Below are positions 12,801 to 28,208 of a stretch of 64,000 bases of DNA, in pieces. The position numbers and the translations under genes are program-made. This DNA is from Agroathelia rolfsii (lineage: Eukaryota > Basidiomycota > Agaricomycetes > Amylocorticiales > Amylocorticiaceae), in NCBI GenBank assembly GCA_018343915.1, contig JABRWF010000005.1, positions 2,701,001 through 2,765,000 of the forward strand, written 5' to 3'. The notes below the pieces were generated by a model, which saw only the letters and a list, made by a program, of their open reading frames with translations, was not told the origin of the DNA and made no database searches. Positions within the stretch are counted from its first letter, which is position 1. Every line of letters begins with the position of its first letter.

Positions 12801-13987
12801 TTTTCGAGTGGCTTCTCCGCCCTCTAATCTGACGCAAACCTAATAGATCTACGTTCATCCGTCAAGCCGGTGTTATAGCACTCATGGCTCAAACCGGATG
12901 CTTTGTGCCTTGCGCTGAAGCAACTTTACCGATTTTCGACTCTGTGCTATGTCGTGTTGGCGCTGGAGATAGTCAACTCAAGGGTGTTTCGACGTTCATG
13001 GCAGAAATGCTGGAGACTGCGACTATTCTTAGGGTAGGCGATTGCTCACTCTGTTGCTTCATGTCTATGTCTAACTGCTGGACTAGTCCGCGACCAAAGA
13101 TTCTTTGATTATAATCGATGAACTAGGACGAGGTATGTACGTCCTGACACCATACACATTCACGCACTAATGTTTGAGCAGGAACGTCCACTTACGATGG
13201 CTTCGGCTTAGCATGGGCCATATCTGAGTAAGTAAACCGTTATCTTATTGGGTTTCCTCTACTCACTGTAACATATATAGACACATAGCCTCTGAGATTC
13301 ATGCGTTCTGCTTCTTCGCCACGCATTTCCATGAGCTCACAGCCCTCGACCAACAAATCAAGCATGTGAAGAATTTGCATGTCGTCGCGCATGTCAACCA
13401 GAACGGCGAAGATTCTCAAGACAAAGACATTACTCTGTTATATAAAGTGGAACCTGGTATGTCACCGTTTGGTATATACACCATTTTGCGGCTTGACTTA
13501 TCAACAATTTCTTTCATAGGTGTTTCTGATCAGAGCTTCGGTATCCACGTCGCACAACTGGCCAACTTTCCTGAGAGCGTTGTTAGAGTAAGCGTGATAT
13601 AGCCACAATTTATATGATGCCGGCTTTTATACTAATTTATTTTAGCTTGCGAAACAAAAAGCCGATGAACTCGAGGATTTTGGTGTTGGTATGTAACAAT
13701 GCGTTGAGTTAGATCCAAATATTATCTCATCGGAGTTCACAGAAAAAACTTCCTCTAAACCACAATTCCCGGATGATATCACCGATGAAGGCGTAAACAT
13801 TGTTCAAGAGCTCTTACAAAAATGGGCCTCATCGTCAAATACTGCCGGTGATGGCGACATCGTTATGGAGGATGACGATGATGGTACTGTTGAAGCTGAG
13901 CTGGCTGGGTTGAAGCAGATTGTCGAGCAATACCGAGATCGCATTGACGCCAATCCTTGGCTCCAATCTGTGTTGGCTTCTTTTTAA
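9803..13987 (+). CDS. MSH2: DNA mismatch-repair ATPase MSH2
   Basis: MutS homologue that pairs with MSH6 or MSH3 to recognise mismatches and small loops in nuclear DNA. The gene has more than 15 short introns. In order I read: the N-terminal mismatch-recognition domain ([14 protein letters not shown], 9960-10010, and [14 protein letters not shown], 10290-10340), the connector and lever domains ([20 protein letters not shown], 11170-11235), and the clamp (from about 11720). The ATPase domain follows: Walker [10 protein letters not shown] interrupted by an intron (about 12775-12850), [20 protein letters not shown], then ABC signature [14 protein letters not shown] (about 12985). Walker [16 protein letters not shown] (about 13105-13200) is also split by an intron. 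The His switch lies in FFATHFHEL (about 13315). The C-terminal helix-turn-helix ends with [11 protein letters not shown]. All catalytic motifs are intact. Placing the first exon at 9803-9848 requires a GC-AG intron. The gene ends 167 bp from the convergent TRM4. Confidence 0.96.
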
Positions 13988-14153
13988 TCTCGCATTGCTG
14001 TCTTACAATCGCTATTCTTCTTGCTCTGTACCCACTATCTACCCCGCATTTTTACTGTACATTTTCATAATATACCGCCAACGCCCATGACTCATCATCG
14101 TACGTCATGTTTCTACAGCCTCTTGAAAATGCAATCCATAATGATTTTTCTCA

Positions 14154-17432
<3,279 letters not shown>

Positions 17433-17701
17433 TTTAATATAGGTTGTCGTGAGTCCCACTCAGGTTTGGATAAGATGACTTGAAGTTGCGGTCGAAATTG
17501 TAATCTCTGCGGAAGCATCCGAGAAGCAATGAGTGCACAGCCACCGTTTTGCTTCCGGAAAAGAAGACAAGTTGCTTCTCCGCGGGCAATTGCAATTGCC
17601 AGCATTACAAGTCAACACACGGCTTGTGGACACGTCGACTGTTTCAACACAGTCGCATAGAGTGTCGTACACACGCCAGCTCTCGTTGGCAACTACAGTG
17701 C
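17433..17701. promoter_or_regulatory. Divergent promoter TRM4 / YEA4-type transporter
   Basis: 269 bp between opposing start codons. It contains a perfect 16-bp palindrome GGCAATTGCAATTGCC at 17585-17600. No TATA box is evident. Short divergent promoters like this commonly drive both genes; that the palindrome is a protein-binding site is inference. Confidence 0.45.
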
Positions 17702-19124
17702 ATGACTTCCTCCAAGAAAGCCGCCGATGCCGTCAATGCACTAGGTCTCATAGACTGGACATACCTCCTTACTCTGATTTTTGGTGGATGTTGTACAAAT
17801 GTCTGGGCATATGAACGTCTCCTACATTACAACCCAGCCTTCGGTTCAGCTTTGACATTTTCTCAAATGCTGTTTATCTCGAGCACTGCAATACCCAAGT
17901 TCATTACATTTTCTGGGAAATGGTATCTTCCTCGCTTGGCCCCTCGACAAGTGCCGATCTACCACTGGCTACTACAGGTCCTCGTATTGACCGCCGGATC
18001 TTTGTTGAATAACTGGGCATATGCCTATAGAGTGCCACACACCATACAGATCATCATAAGATCGGCTGGTAAGCTCATAAAGCTCACTATTGTGTCCTGA
18101 TCCATATTCATCGTCTTTCCAAGGTCTTCCTGTATCCATGGTCATCGGCCGGGTTGTTTCTAAGAAACATTATAGTATATCCCAAGTTGTACGTAACGTT
18201 TTTGTTTGAATATTTGGCTGCTTTTCAACTAATTAATCTGATATTCAGTTGGCCGTTGTTGCTGTTTCAATAGGAGTTCTTTTGTCAACTTCTTCCCCAT
18301 CTGCATCAAAGCCATCTTCCTCTTCTGCGGCGGACACTGATGTGATGAGATACATCACTGGTGTTTCAATGCTTGCCTTCTCTCTTATTCTCACCGGAGC
18401 ACTTGGCTTGCTTCAAGAACGGACCTACCGAAGATATGGTCCGTGCTGGCAGGAAGGCTTATTTTACACGGTAAGTCTAACTTTACCTTAAAGCTATTAT
18501 TCATCACTGATTATGAAACCGCGATTTGTTAGCATCTCCTTTCTATCCCAATATTCTTGCCTCTCATGGATGACGTCCGTAATGGCTATGTGAAACTGTT
18601 GAGTTTGCCGAGCACAGACAAAGTTACTGCCACAGGATCAGGCATCAGCCCAGTTATGTATCTCGTAATCAACCTCTTGTCCCAGCTAGTCTGTGTTGCA
18701 GGCGTTAACCGGCTCTCTTCGGTGAGTTTAAGCATATACCTCAATTAGCCTCCAATACATGGCACTTAGCATATAAATTGTCCAGCGTGTATCATCCGTC
18801 TCGACAAACCTTGTCTTGACCACACGGAAGGCCCTCAGTCTTTGCATAAGCGTGTGGTACTTTGGCAACGGTGTCGATATGCAGCTTGCTATCGGTGCCG
18901 GTATGGTTTTCTTGGGTAGCTTGGTGTTCGGGCGTGTTTCCGCCTCAAACGAGAAACGTGACGAAAAGGCCGAGATGAGTGACAAGAGCACTGAAAAAGC
19001 CAATAACACACGGAAAAACGGACTTGTGTCACAAATGAACAAACCTGCAAACTTCGGAGCAATATCGTCAACAATTGCCCTTCGGAATCGTGGAGATACT
19101 ATTCAACGAACGACGCGGAGGTAG
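17702..19124 (+). CDS. YEA4: Nucleotide-sugar transporter, UAA/SLC35B family (YEA4-like, probably UDP-GlcNAc)
   Basis: Five exons (17702-18068, 18124-18188, 18249-18470, 18533-18721, 18786-19124) give 393 aa with about ten hydrophobic segments. Family features are GCCTNVWAYERLL in helix 1, FGSALTFSQMLF, the loop LLNNWAYAYRVPHTIQIIIR, the short exon MVIGRVVSKKHYSISQV, and LGLLQERTYRRYG. These match Yea4/SLC35B4, which import UDP-GlcNAc (and UDP-xylose in animals) into ER or Golgi for chitin and glycan synthesis. The C-terminal tail is lysine-rich, as in ER-resident members. The substrate is inferred from family resemblance. Introns are 54-64 nt with canonical ends. The start is the first ATG before helix 1. 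Confidence 0.92.
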
Positions 19125-19375
19125 TTCACGTCCCTCGCATATGTCGTGACCCGCCGCTTCGGACTTGATTTTTATGTGACTACTTCACCTTGACGAATTG
19201 CAGAGCATAGAACCAGGTGGATACGTATACTTAAATACATGAATACTTTAAACCGTTGTAAAAGTATGGGTCTAGACAATAAAACTCCATGTGAGGTCAG
19301 AACTTAAGTCTTTTTCTTATTCTCGAGATGACGCTACTTCAGATCTTTAAATGCTAATACCAATAAGTTAACAAT

Positions 19376-20555
19376 TCAAACAGGAGTCTCATTACGTTCG
19401 TTAATATCAATGCCAGGATCGGCTCCTATGTTGCTGAATTCAACACCCGTGCCAGTCAAAACAATTGTCGTCTCCCTTGACCAAGCGGTACCTAATGCTA
19501 TCCGAAGGGTAATCAATTGTGGAGACAGAAGCTGTAAAATATCCTCAGACTTGAAGAGCGCCTGAAAGAGTCGTCTCTAGTGCTTACGCCAATGGCATAC
19601 CAGAAGTCTTGGAAGGCTGAGCTTAGTGGGTTCTTGGTGGCACTCAGTATACCTGACACGACCCCTACAAGAGTCAAGGGTGCTGTGGATTCCACAAGGA
19701 TAGCAATTGTCCCAGTAAATAACAACGCTGATCTCGGAGACAGGACCTCCCGACGCATCATGCGTAAACGAACACATGTTGCAAATGTCAAGAGAATGTT
19801 GAGAGTAGTCGTCGATAAAATCAAGAGCGAGCAGTATAGGTCTACTTTGTCAGGGTTTCGAGTTGTGATATTCATACCTGCCAGCACTTGATATACTACA
19901 TCAGCTCGGACTAAGATAAATCTCGGATGACCTGTTGTGCTTACCAATGACAGCTAGATATGAAGGTGTGAGCGAAACAACTGCTCTCCAAGAGCCAAAG
20001 ATCACGTAGAAACGATGGATCTACGCGGAGAGCAAGCCTGCGATCAACACCCTGAGGAGCACAACAAGGTAGGTATCAGTCTGAACTTACATATAATGCG
20101 TCTGTTAGAATAATAAAAAGCGAATGTCCGACGTCTCCAATAATTTCATACCAAGAGAATACATGGGAATTATGATACATGTACGGTCCGCCATGATCAT
20201 TGCGATGCACAATCCAGGTGTTCAGCAACAACCAAACTTGGGAAGTGAATGTCAATGAGTTTAGTAACATCGTCACACTGCTAAAAGCAATGTGGAATCT
20301 TCTTTTCATTTTTGAGATGTTTGAATTGGACAAAAGGGCCTGGATGGATAGGCAAAATATTACGATATACATGCCTGAAAACATTCAAGTTCTACCTTGA
20401 GAAGTCTGTCAATCCCGGAAAAGTAACCTGAAATCACCATAAACTATAGAATATATCACAAGGAAAGTATAAGTTGAACCCTCTGCCTCCAATTCACGTC
20501 GTGGAAGCATCAGGTTCGTCACAATCTGTCGTGATGCGTGTATGACCGTGGGCAT
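19376..20555 (-). CDS. Seven-helix membrane protein, DUF6534-like (cluster copy 1)
   Basis: Five exons (20438-20555, 20091-20374, 19945-20020, 19588-19886, 19376-19531) join in frame to 310 aa. The order of segments is: helix 1 LVIYSIVYG, helix 2 MYIVIFCLSIQALL, helix 3 SVTMLLNSLTFTSQVWLLLN, and the loop IVHRNDHGGPYMY. Helix 4 GDVGHSLFIILTDALY leads into IHRFYVIFGSW, the family's (Y)RCY-type motif after an intron. Two helices in exon 4 (CSLLILSTTTLNILLTFATC; GTIAILVESTAPLTLVGVV) and a short Thr/Asn-rich tail follow. All introns have GT-AG ends and no internal stops are needed, so it looks functional. It shares exon phases with the gene at 26218 and gave rise to, or shares an ancestor with, the decayed copy at 22.5-22.9 kb. 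Confidence 0.82.
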
Positions 20556-20896
20556 CAGCTCTTTAGTACAGTTCTTATATACACTTGAATTCTTGCTTTT
20601 GGGATCCTATTGATTAAAATGCATCACTGCATATATCCATCATGATCAATGGAACTGCTAGTGATCACCTGAAACATTGATTTATTGGTGATGTGTACCG
20701 GTGACCTACTTACTGATGTATATGTAGTGATAATAATTTCATTAACGGTATATACTGTTTAAAATGGGAGAACTGCACAATATCAAACTTCAATCGTGTA
20801 TAACAAGACTGAAGTGCAATGTCGATGAAACCGAATCATAAGTACGACACAGATCACATGACATGAACTGTACAGTGTCGTCGTTACATCGCTGTA
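20556..20896. other. AT-rich upstream region of cluster copy 1
   Basis: No gene seen. AT-rich sequence rich in TGAT/ATCA steps runs to the left edge of the large inverted repeat. Confidence 0.4.
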
Positions 20897-21540
20897 CACG
20901 ACGGGCATGCAGCTGTCCAGTTGGAATTGAAATCTAACTGTCCAGTACTGAGCCTGACGTCTGCCGCGCGAGGAAAATGCGTGACACCGTGATTGCCTTG
21001 CAGTGCTGAAAGCGTGCACGGCATACACGGCATGCTGCATCGTGCTGATGCGCAAGTGATAGTACACATATCGTGCATACACCGATATCGCAATAGTACT
21101 CCCACTCAAAGTTATGTCTGTATGTAAGAATGATAGTATAGATGTAATAAAAATGTTAAAAAGATAATGAAATTGATTTGATCAGCACAAACAAGATTAC
21201 TGTGGTTTGCGGCATTCTAGTTTTGGTGTTACTCAAAGTAACAAGATAGATAATCACCCATGTATCCCGCTCTATCGAATAATTTTTTACTATATATACA
21301 CTATCATCTTTAAATATAGACATAACTACGAGTGAGGGTACTACTGCGATATTGGTGTACGCACGATATGTGTACTATCACTTGCGCATCAGCACGATGC
21401 AGCATGCCGTGTATGCCGTGCACGCTTTCAGCACTGCAAGGCAATCACGGTGTCACGCATTTTCCTCGCGCGGCAGACGTCAGGCTCAGTACTGGACAGT
21501 TAGATTTCAATTCCAACTGGACAGCTGCATGCCCGTCGTG
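20897..21540. mobile_element. Fold-back / MITE-like element with about 225-bp terminal inverted repeats
   Basis: The left arm (20897-about 21125) is the reverse complement of the right arm (about 21316-21540). The outer 180 bp of each arm look identical; a few mismatches gather at the loop side. The outer end begins CACGACGGGCATGC. The loop of about 190 bp is AT-rich and has no open frame. A possible 3-bp target duplication GTA flanks the element (20894-20896, 21541-21543). No transposase is encoded, so it would be non-autonomous. Open frames read through the arms on opposite strands are shadows of the repeat. It lies between two members of the DUF6534-like cluster. Confidence 0.8.
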
Positions 21541-22464
21541 GTAACCAAAATTGAAGCATTACGCGCGGCGTAATAAATAAGAACAATAAAGGAAATAAAA
21601 AAGTATAAAAAGAAATAATATCGTTCGAATCGGTTTGCAATCCAAACATATATCACGCTCACAAACCGCTCACTGTATGCAATTCCATTATTGCTACAGT
21701 CACTCAGCCGTTCCGGACGAGCAAAGGCAAAATCCTAACTTTCTCAACCAAAAATTCATTTTGATGAAGGCAAGCAACCCAGAACTGAGCACTCAAAGGC
21801 GGAATGCGCTTAAGAATACACTTCCGAAGCTTCGCCAAGTTCGATCTATATCAATATCATGAATAGATGACCGTAACACCCTAGCTTGGATGCAAGAAAA
21901 GCTTTCCAAAGTTAGATCTTGGCGCCGCCATTTGCTGAAACGACACAGCACTTGGATTAATCAATTGTTGAACGCTGATCCCCGGAGCGGCAAGGCCAAG
22001 CAATCCCCCGAAGGAGATATTTCTGCAGCAGTACTTCAAACCTTCAAAAGTTCACTGACCACTCTCTGCTGAATGCACGGCGGGAAATATGAGAAAAAAA
22101 ACGATGTAAAGATGATTTATACTCTTCTTGTGCTATGAAATAACACCTCGGACTCATCACAGCTTTGGTTTTGCTTTGATGGAAGTTACAGACTCCGAGT
22201 TGGACACCACGGATTACATATGTAAACACAAACCCACCAGACCGCTTAATGAGTATACTGATACTATACTTGGTCAATTAAATTAGAACACAATGAGTCA
22301 ACCCCAGTCTCTTTGGCCCTCACAGTCCCCTACATATATTTCAAGTCTCAGGTCTGATAAAGCCAACATAATAGGCAAACAACACAACCTCAAATGTAAG
22401 CTTTGCGATAATGGATGCCAGTCCCAATCTCGGGGTCAACCCTTAGGTTGTTAAATAAAATGTA
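21541..22464. other. Intergenic, no supported gene
   Basis: Two short + strand frames (21635-21862, 21890-22072) have no recognisable domain and no join. The start and 3' exons of the neighbouring decayed gene cannot be traced here. Confidence 0.4.
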
Positions 22465-22960
22465 TAAGGCGTCGAACAGGACAATGAAAAGCGAATGACT
22501 GACGTCACTAATAGTTTGGTACCATGACAAAAGTTGAACATGAGAGTTGTGAAAACTTGTGATATAAAAGTGACCCGCCAGAATCATCACGATGTACAAT
22601 CCAAGTGTTCAGCAATAACCAAACTTCTGAAGACAATGTCAATGTATTCAATATCATTGTCACGCGGTTAAAGTGATGCGGAATCTTCTCTTTGTTTTTA
22701 AACTGTTTAGATTAGATATAAGGACCTGGACGGATAGACAGAATATCATGACAACTGTGTCACGAGATACATGCTACAGGCAGAAATGTCAGTCTGATAG
22801 ATCCATCAATATTGGAATTGCTGGAGATCACCGTAAACCACACCATAGACCACAAGGAAAGTATACTTGAACCCTTCCCCTCTATGTCATGATTGGCACG
22901 AGGAAACATCAGCTCAAGGTTCGTCTTTTCTGGATCGTGCCAGTGATGGTATGGACGAGC
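22465..22960 (-). pseudogene. Decayed DUF6534-like seven-helix gene (cluster copy 2)
   Basis: Clear nucleotide and protein similarity to the gene at 19376-20555 over its first two exons: FPRANHDIEGKGSS near 22890, KTRRFRI near 22670, EVWLLLNTWIVHR near 22600, DVSHSLFIVLFDALY near 22470. Differences that disable it: a one-base deletion just before the VTM helix, a second frameshift in the following loop, and loss of the GT donor after DALY (ATTTTA where the intact copy has GTAAGT). Later exons cannot be found. A relic of a tandem duplication in the same orientation. Confidence 0.8.
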
Positions 22961-25900
22961 TACGGCGCTACGGAAGTTACACACCAGCAACCTACCGGAC
23001 CATCGCGGTACCGGTACAAACACTTTAAGTGGTACTTAAACAAACTGAAATTTCTGTCCTTCTATAGCTCCACTGGCAGTGCTATAACCCATTATGCATC
23101 ATGCATACTGCTGATTGATACACCGTTACCGAAATTGATCACATGAATTTGAGCATTTATACTCGTGCTTTTCAAGACTATCTGTAGATCACATGTTTGC
23201 CACTTCCGGCCACCCATGTCCTCGGACTCGGACACAATTTGCCTTGGAATTCCACACCAAAATATGTAGTAAAAATATACATCAAGCTCCTGGTGTAGCT
23301 ATATTAGTACATTTAATAATGGTTATTTTCACTAATATGAACACTTGGAGGATATATTATGCTGACAAAGATGAGGTGGCTGAATCTGGATGTGGCTAGC
23401 ACATGATCTACAGATACTTTTGAGAAGCACGAGTAAATTAGTGTAGGTAATCAACTATCATCACGTGAGCTTGCACCTGTCTGGGGAGGCTACGAGTAAA
23501 TGCATATTGAGCTACTTGGCACGACTTTTTATGGCACTTGCCAGCTCGCGTATCATATACCATCCCACACCGGCTGCCAATTTGCGATATACTTGTGCAA
23601 ACCAAGGCGGCAATCTTGCAGACTCTCACTAATATGATTTATTGTAGTTGTCAGGCCATAAGTTCACCGTGAGAACCGCGTCGATGGAAAGACACAGAGC
23701 TCGATAGGACAAGAGGAGGGGAGAGAGGCGTCACAAATGAAAGATGACAAGCAAACATGGATCACACAAGACACAAGGGGTGGATCACTGGTGTTGGTTT
23801 GACAAGGAGCCAGTTAGGACTCCTCTATCAAAGATATATACATGAATAGAACAAGACAATTGAGACAGCTACTAAGACCATTGACATCAATGGATTGGTA
23901 AGGTAGTCGGAACTAAGACAAAGAACAATACAAGATGGTGAGTAAGCTAGTCTGGGCATGGCCAAGGTGAGACAATCATGAGTAAGGATGAGAATAATAA
24001 AACAAGAAGTAAAGAGGTGAGATCAGGTGTAGATGTAGACAGAGAGATGAGAGCACGGATGAGAGGTGACGATGGACAACAGCCGTTCGCGAAATACGTC
24101 AGCGTGACAGCCGTGGTGAGGTGATCATGACATTCACTTGCACTGAGCATTGTACCATGTAGTACCAGGTATCACTAAACCGGGGAGCCTCACTTCGACT
24201 TGGAAGGGTCTCGATTCGTTACATTCGCGATCACACGGCACATACCGCATATTGTTCCTCGGTACTATATGGGTACCGACACTTGTGCCATTTGCTTGGC
24301 CGTATTTAAAATGTAATCTCGCCGGATTACATCGTAAATGACCTTTTCCAACGGATTTAGTTTCCCAGATTTCTCACCGGGCTTCATCTTTTTTGTCTTA
24401 TATTTGCGTTATCTCATTCTTGTGCTGGACAAAAACCAGCGGCTGACCATATGATACTAGTCATTGACACATAATTGTTTATATGAATGCTGTATCTGGT
24501 CAGTGGTTTGAGATATTTCATGTAGGAATGGAATATAATATTGCTTCAATTTTCTTATGAATAAGCATTTAATTTAAAAAAACAACTCCAGATCATAGAT
24601 AACCCAAAGGCAAGATATAGATGCATAGACAAACCCTCCAAACACGTTCTAGCCAAGATTTGTAATCCAAAACTCTAATGTGCCAGCAATTTGTAGTATA
24701 GGGATATGACCCTATTCAAAATTGGGCTTGTGGTTAGAAAGTCGACTAGCCCACGTTTGTATCCACTTTATTCTCCTCCATAGATTCTTCTATGGTTGCG
24801 TGCACATGGTCTTCGAAAAGCATGGCTCTGGGATCATTTCGAACCACCATTGCTTTACAAGTAGCGTCAATTTATCTTGCTTAGCAGACAACAAAAGAAT
24901 TCAAAGCTCACACAAATCGGTAGGTATGGCAGAAACCATTAGTGCGGAGAAGCTAAGGCACAATACAGTCAGGATAGCTGATTTATTCCAGTGCATTCTG
25001 GAAGTTGAGCAGTATGGGATAGGAGAGTATTTGCGGATATAGTATGAGTAGGGAGCCTGAGGCAAAGCACGATTTTTTCACTAGCTTTTCAGAACCGAAA
25101 GAGACATTTGAAGGTTTTATATAGCTCCGGGCGGGATATTTGAATTTTTAAAGGTTACATATAGTATCTTAGATATTACCCAAAAACAGACCCTTATCAA
25201 GTACTATCACACTTATGACAGATGCTAACAGCTGTGAGCTTAGATCCCAATAAGATCAACACTAGACATCTGACAATATAGCAAATATAATGATGTGAAA
25301 TCAGACTACTGATATCAACGCTTGTGGTGACATGATGTTTTCATAATCTTTGGTCATTTGCGGAACCTCAGCAGAAAAGATTATTGTGCTAAGACCTAGC
25401 GACTGACAACTTAATGATGCTACTCCTGGTCATCAGGAAATAGACAGAGTTCTACAGCCACTTTATGGCCCCACGTAGCGCTCTGTAGCTGATATAGCTC
25501 CATTGCTCATCAAAAAGTTCCGGATGGTATTGATTGTTAATGTCCAGGATAGTCACACTGAGTCTAGGGAAATTATCGGCAGAAGAAAAGAAAAAGGAAA
25601 GCACCAGCATTGTGGCGGACAGACAACTTGAAGTGGATAAAATGAATATGACTGTTAGATCCTTATTGAAGTTCTGCTTGTTGCCTTGTACTAGGATGTA
25701 TGCATAGTGTTAGTTTTGCTTAATGGAGATCAAGTTCTAAAGGAAGGAATAGTTAAATACGGTGTTGTGCCATTTCCGGGCGGCTCATTATCTCAGCGAG
25801 CCTAAAACGTACAAATAACTGATAGAGAACTACCTTACTCATGTGCCCTATAGATAGCTATTATTGGTATCATGTATCACGCAGAGATCAAATTTGAGCA

Positions 25901-26217
25901 TCACATCTAGCCGAGCAACAAATGTCTGTCAATATGATGTCCGGACAATTTAGTATTCAATTCAATATACCATCGGTCCCGAGATGTCCTATTTTATCAC
26001 ATGCGTATGGTGCTTGAAATATTGAAAGCTCCGGTCTGTCATAATTATGACATCCCTAATTATAGTGCTTGTTGATTTATATAAAATCATCAGCAAAATT
26101 TGATCTCAACAGGAGTAAGCTTGGAGTTACTTGTCCTTGATCTTGTCCAACATTTTTGCCCTAGACTGTGGGCTAGTTGGATTTTCAAGCTATAGTGACC
26201 TAACTGCTATTACTAGC
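22961..26217. other. Gene-poor interval, no supported gene
   Basis: 3.3 kb of mostly AT-rich sequence. 23690-24130 is purine-rich (GAGA/AAGA-like words) on the + strand. Open frames are short and unrelated to known families, including 24722-25042 (+), which has no domain I can name. No terminal repeats found. Confidence 0.4.
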
Positions 26218-27565
26218 ATGCTATTTCACCGCACCACCCCGCGTGAAGCTGACCTCCAGCTTGAAGGATCTATCTGGATTGGTATCATTCTTTCTGCAAT
26301 AATATATGGTCAGTCAATATCCGATTGCTTTGCGGCATGGGCCTTTTTTTGGTTAACTGATATTTCAACTAATACGATAACTAGGAGTCTATGTTGGCCT
26401 CTATTGTCTATCGCTCTTTGAAATTTTCTTCAGCTCTGAGCCAAAGCATAGCACTGTTGTTCGGCAACGTTTTAAAAACATTTTGATTCTACTATACAGT
26501 AGCATTCAGTTGATTTTAAATACATTTTTCTTCCTGGGCGTGCCATTGCTGGGTCAGGCAATGTGGATTGTCTATCGGGATAATCAGATTGGCGGTCCAG
26601 AAGGGTACTTCAACGCATATTACGGCACCATCAACTATATCTTGATAGGCTCTGGAGCACAATTTATTTCTATCTTCTTAGCAGACGCTCTCCTGGCAAG
26701 TGCTAGTGCTTTGGCCTATTGCAAATTCTGACAGATTGTTATTATTGCAACACATATGCTTATACAGACATACCGGTGCTATATCATTTTTGGCTCAAGG
26801 CTATTTCCAATCCTGGTACCAAGTATATTTACTTTTGTCCTTCTGGGTAAGCCCATTGTGCTTGTTAAAAACTATAATTACGGCAGGATGTATCTGACCA
26901 CATATATTTACTTGTAGCATTAGGGATAGCAACTACCATCACAAGTACAGACCAGACAGAGGCAACGGCTATCCTTTCTGTTCGGCTGAGCATGGCTGGT
27001 ATCCTGCTAACCACAGCAACGAATGTCCTTGTAACTGTTATGATATCATGGAGAATACTTTCCGTCTTCTATAACGTGCGCAAGTATATAAGCCCTGCTA
27101 AAAGGGACAAGTACACTAGCTTTGTTGCTATCTTTATCGAATCTGCGGCACCAAATGCAATTCTTGGAATTGTTGTTAGTGCTGTCAATACGTATTCTTC
27201 TGCCAATTCCCAGCTTCCCTGGACTTTTGCAACATACTTAACATGGTCCTTGGTGATTGTAAGTGACTAAATACCCTTTGGGCGCTGAAAATCGGCCATG
27301 TTAACAAATAAATTTAATAATACAGGCTTTCACACAACAATTAATCATTTATAGGATGGCAACAGGCAACGCATGGACAAGCACAACTCAAGTGTCAGAA
27401 TTGCAGGACTCCCAGCATACCGTCAATAACACAGTGATTTCAAGAATTGGAATACCATTCCTCTCGTCTAGCAGTATCACCCGCCTGAACACAGGTGAAG
27501 GCACTAGCGAGAATGACATTACCTTGGTATCTTTCAAAGATGGTCAGATTGCTAATGCACAATAA
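26218..27565 (+). CDS. Seven-helix membrane protein, DUF6534-like (cluster copy 3)
   Basis: Five exons (26218-26308, 26385-26695, 26768-26846, 26918-27258, 27326-27565) give 353 aa. Segments in order: LQLEGSIWIGIILSAIIYG (helix 1), VYVGLYCLSLFEIFF (helix 2), LLYSSIQLILNTFFFLGVPL (helix 3). Then YRDNQIGGPEGYF, FISIFLADALL (helix 4), TYRCYIIFG, PSIFTFVLLALGIATTI, a sixth helix (GILLTTATNVLVTVMI) and a seventh (SFVAIFIESAAPNAILGIVV). The intron after exon 2 begins GCAAGT, the normal form of a GC donor, and removing it restores the LL-TYRCY join seen in the family. The start is the first ATG before the conserved P(R)READLQLEG segment. The C-terminal tail is polar. A receptor-like role is inference only. 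Confidence 0.85.
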
Positions 27566-28208
27566 ACTTGAAGAGTTGAAATACAGTTAGTATTTGTATT
27601 TCCAACTTGAATTCTATATCTAGCACGTTGACTGTAATGACTAGTGGACATATATATTAACAAATACTATTTCTAAGATTGCGGGATCCTTCCTAAAGTA
27701 TTCTTAAATAAAAAATTTTCTCGCAAGGAAACATAATGCCGTAATTAAATAATTCTGTCTGTGAGAACATCTTGAATACATGGGTGAACAATCTAAAACA
27801 GTGGATGTATGCGCTAGATAAAGGAAGCAAGTGTGTGTGCGTGGCCGGAAGCATCCAGCTATAATGGCTACTCAGTCAGCTACGAGTTTTCGTAGTAGTT
27901 ACTTCATCCGTTTATCCGCATACTGTGTGCAAACACAACAACAAGCGGAATGCAATTTAGCTTTATATTTTAATCTGGCTAGTTCAATTTTCTCACAGCT
28001 ACTTCATCTATTTGTTTGCATAGTGCATCCATGTACAACAACTTGAACAAGCGGGATTCAATCTAGCTTTTTGACTATTACCGGCTTGCTTGCTTTTCTC
28101 GCATCTAAGTACATAACTACATAATGTATCATAGTGTCACAGATTGTATTACGACAACATAATATATTTGTCTAACTGTTCCTTGGAGCAAACAACCTGA
28201 ATCAAAGT
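27566..28208. other. Convergent 3' region with a diverged tandem repeat
   Basis: About 640 bp between converging genes. 27899-27998 and 28001-28106 are two diverged direct copies of a roughly 100-bp unit. Shared words include ACTTCATC near the unit start, ACAACAAC followed by CAAGCGG, and TTTAGCTT or TCTAGCTT, with each unit ending TTTTCTC. No gene. Confidence 0.5.

Noticed and set aside
20783..21573. Two opposite-strand open frames with identical 60-residue translations
   Set aside because: They are readings of the two arms of the inverted repeat, with no domain; treated as repeat, not genes.
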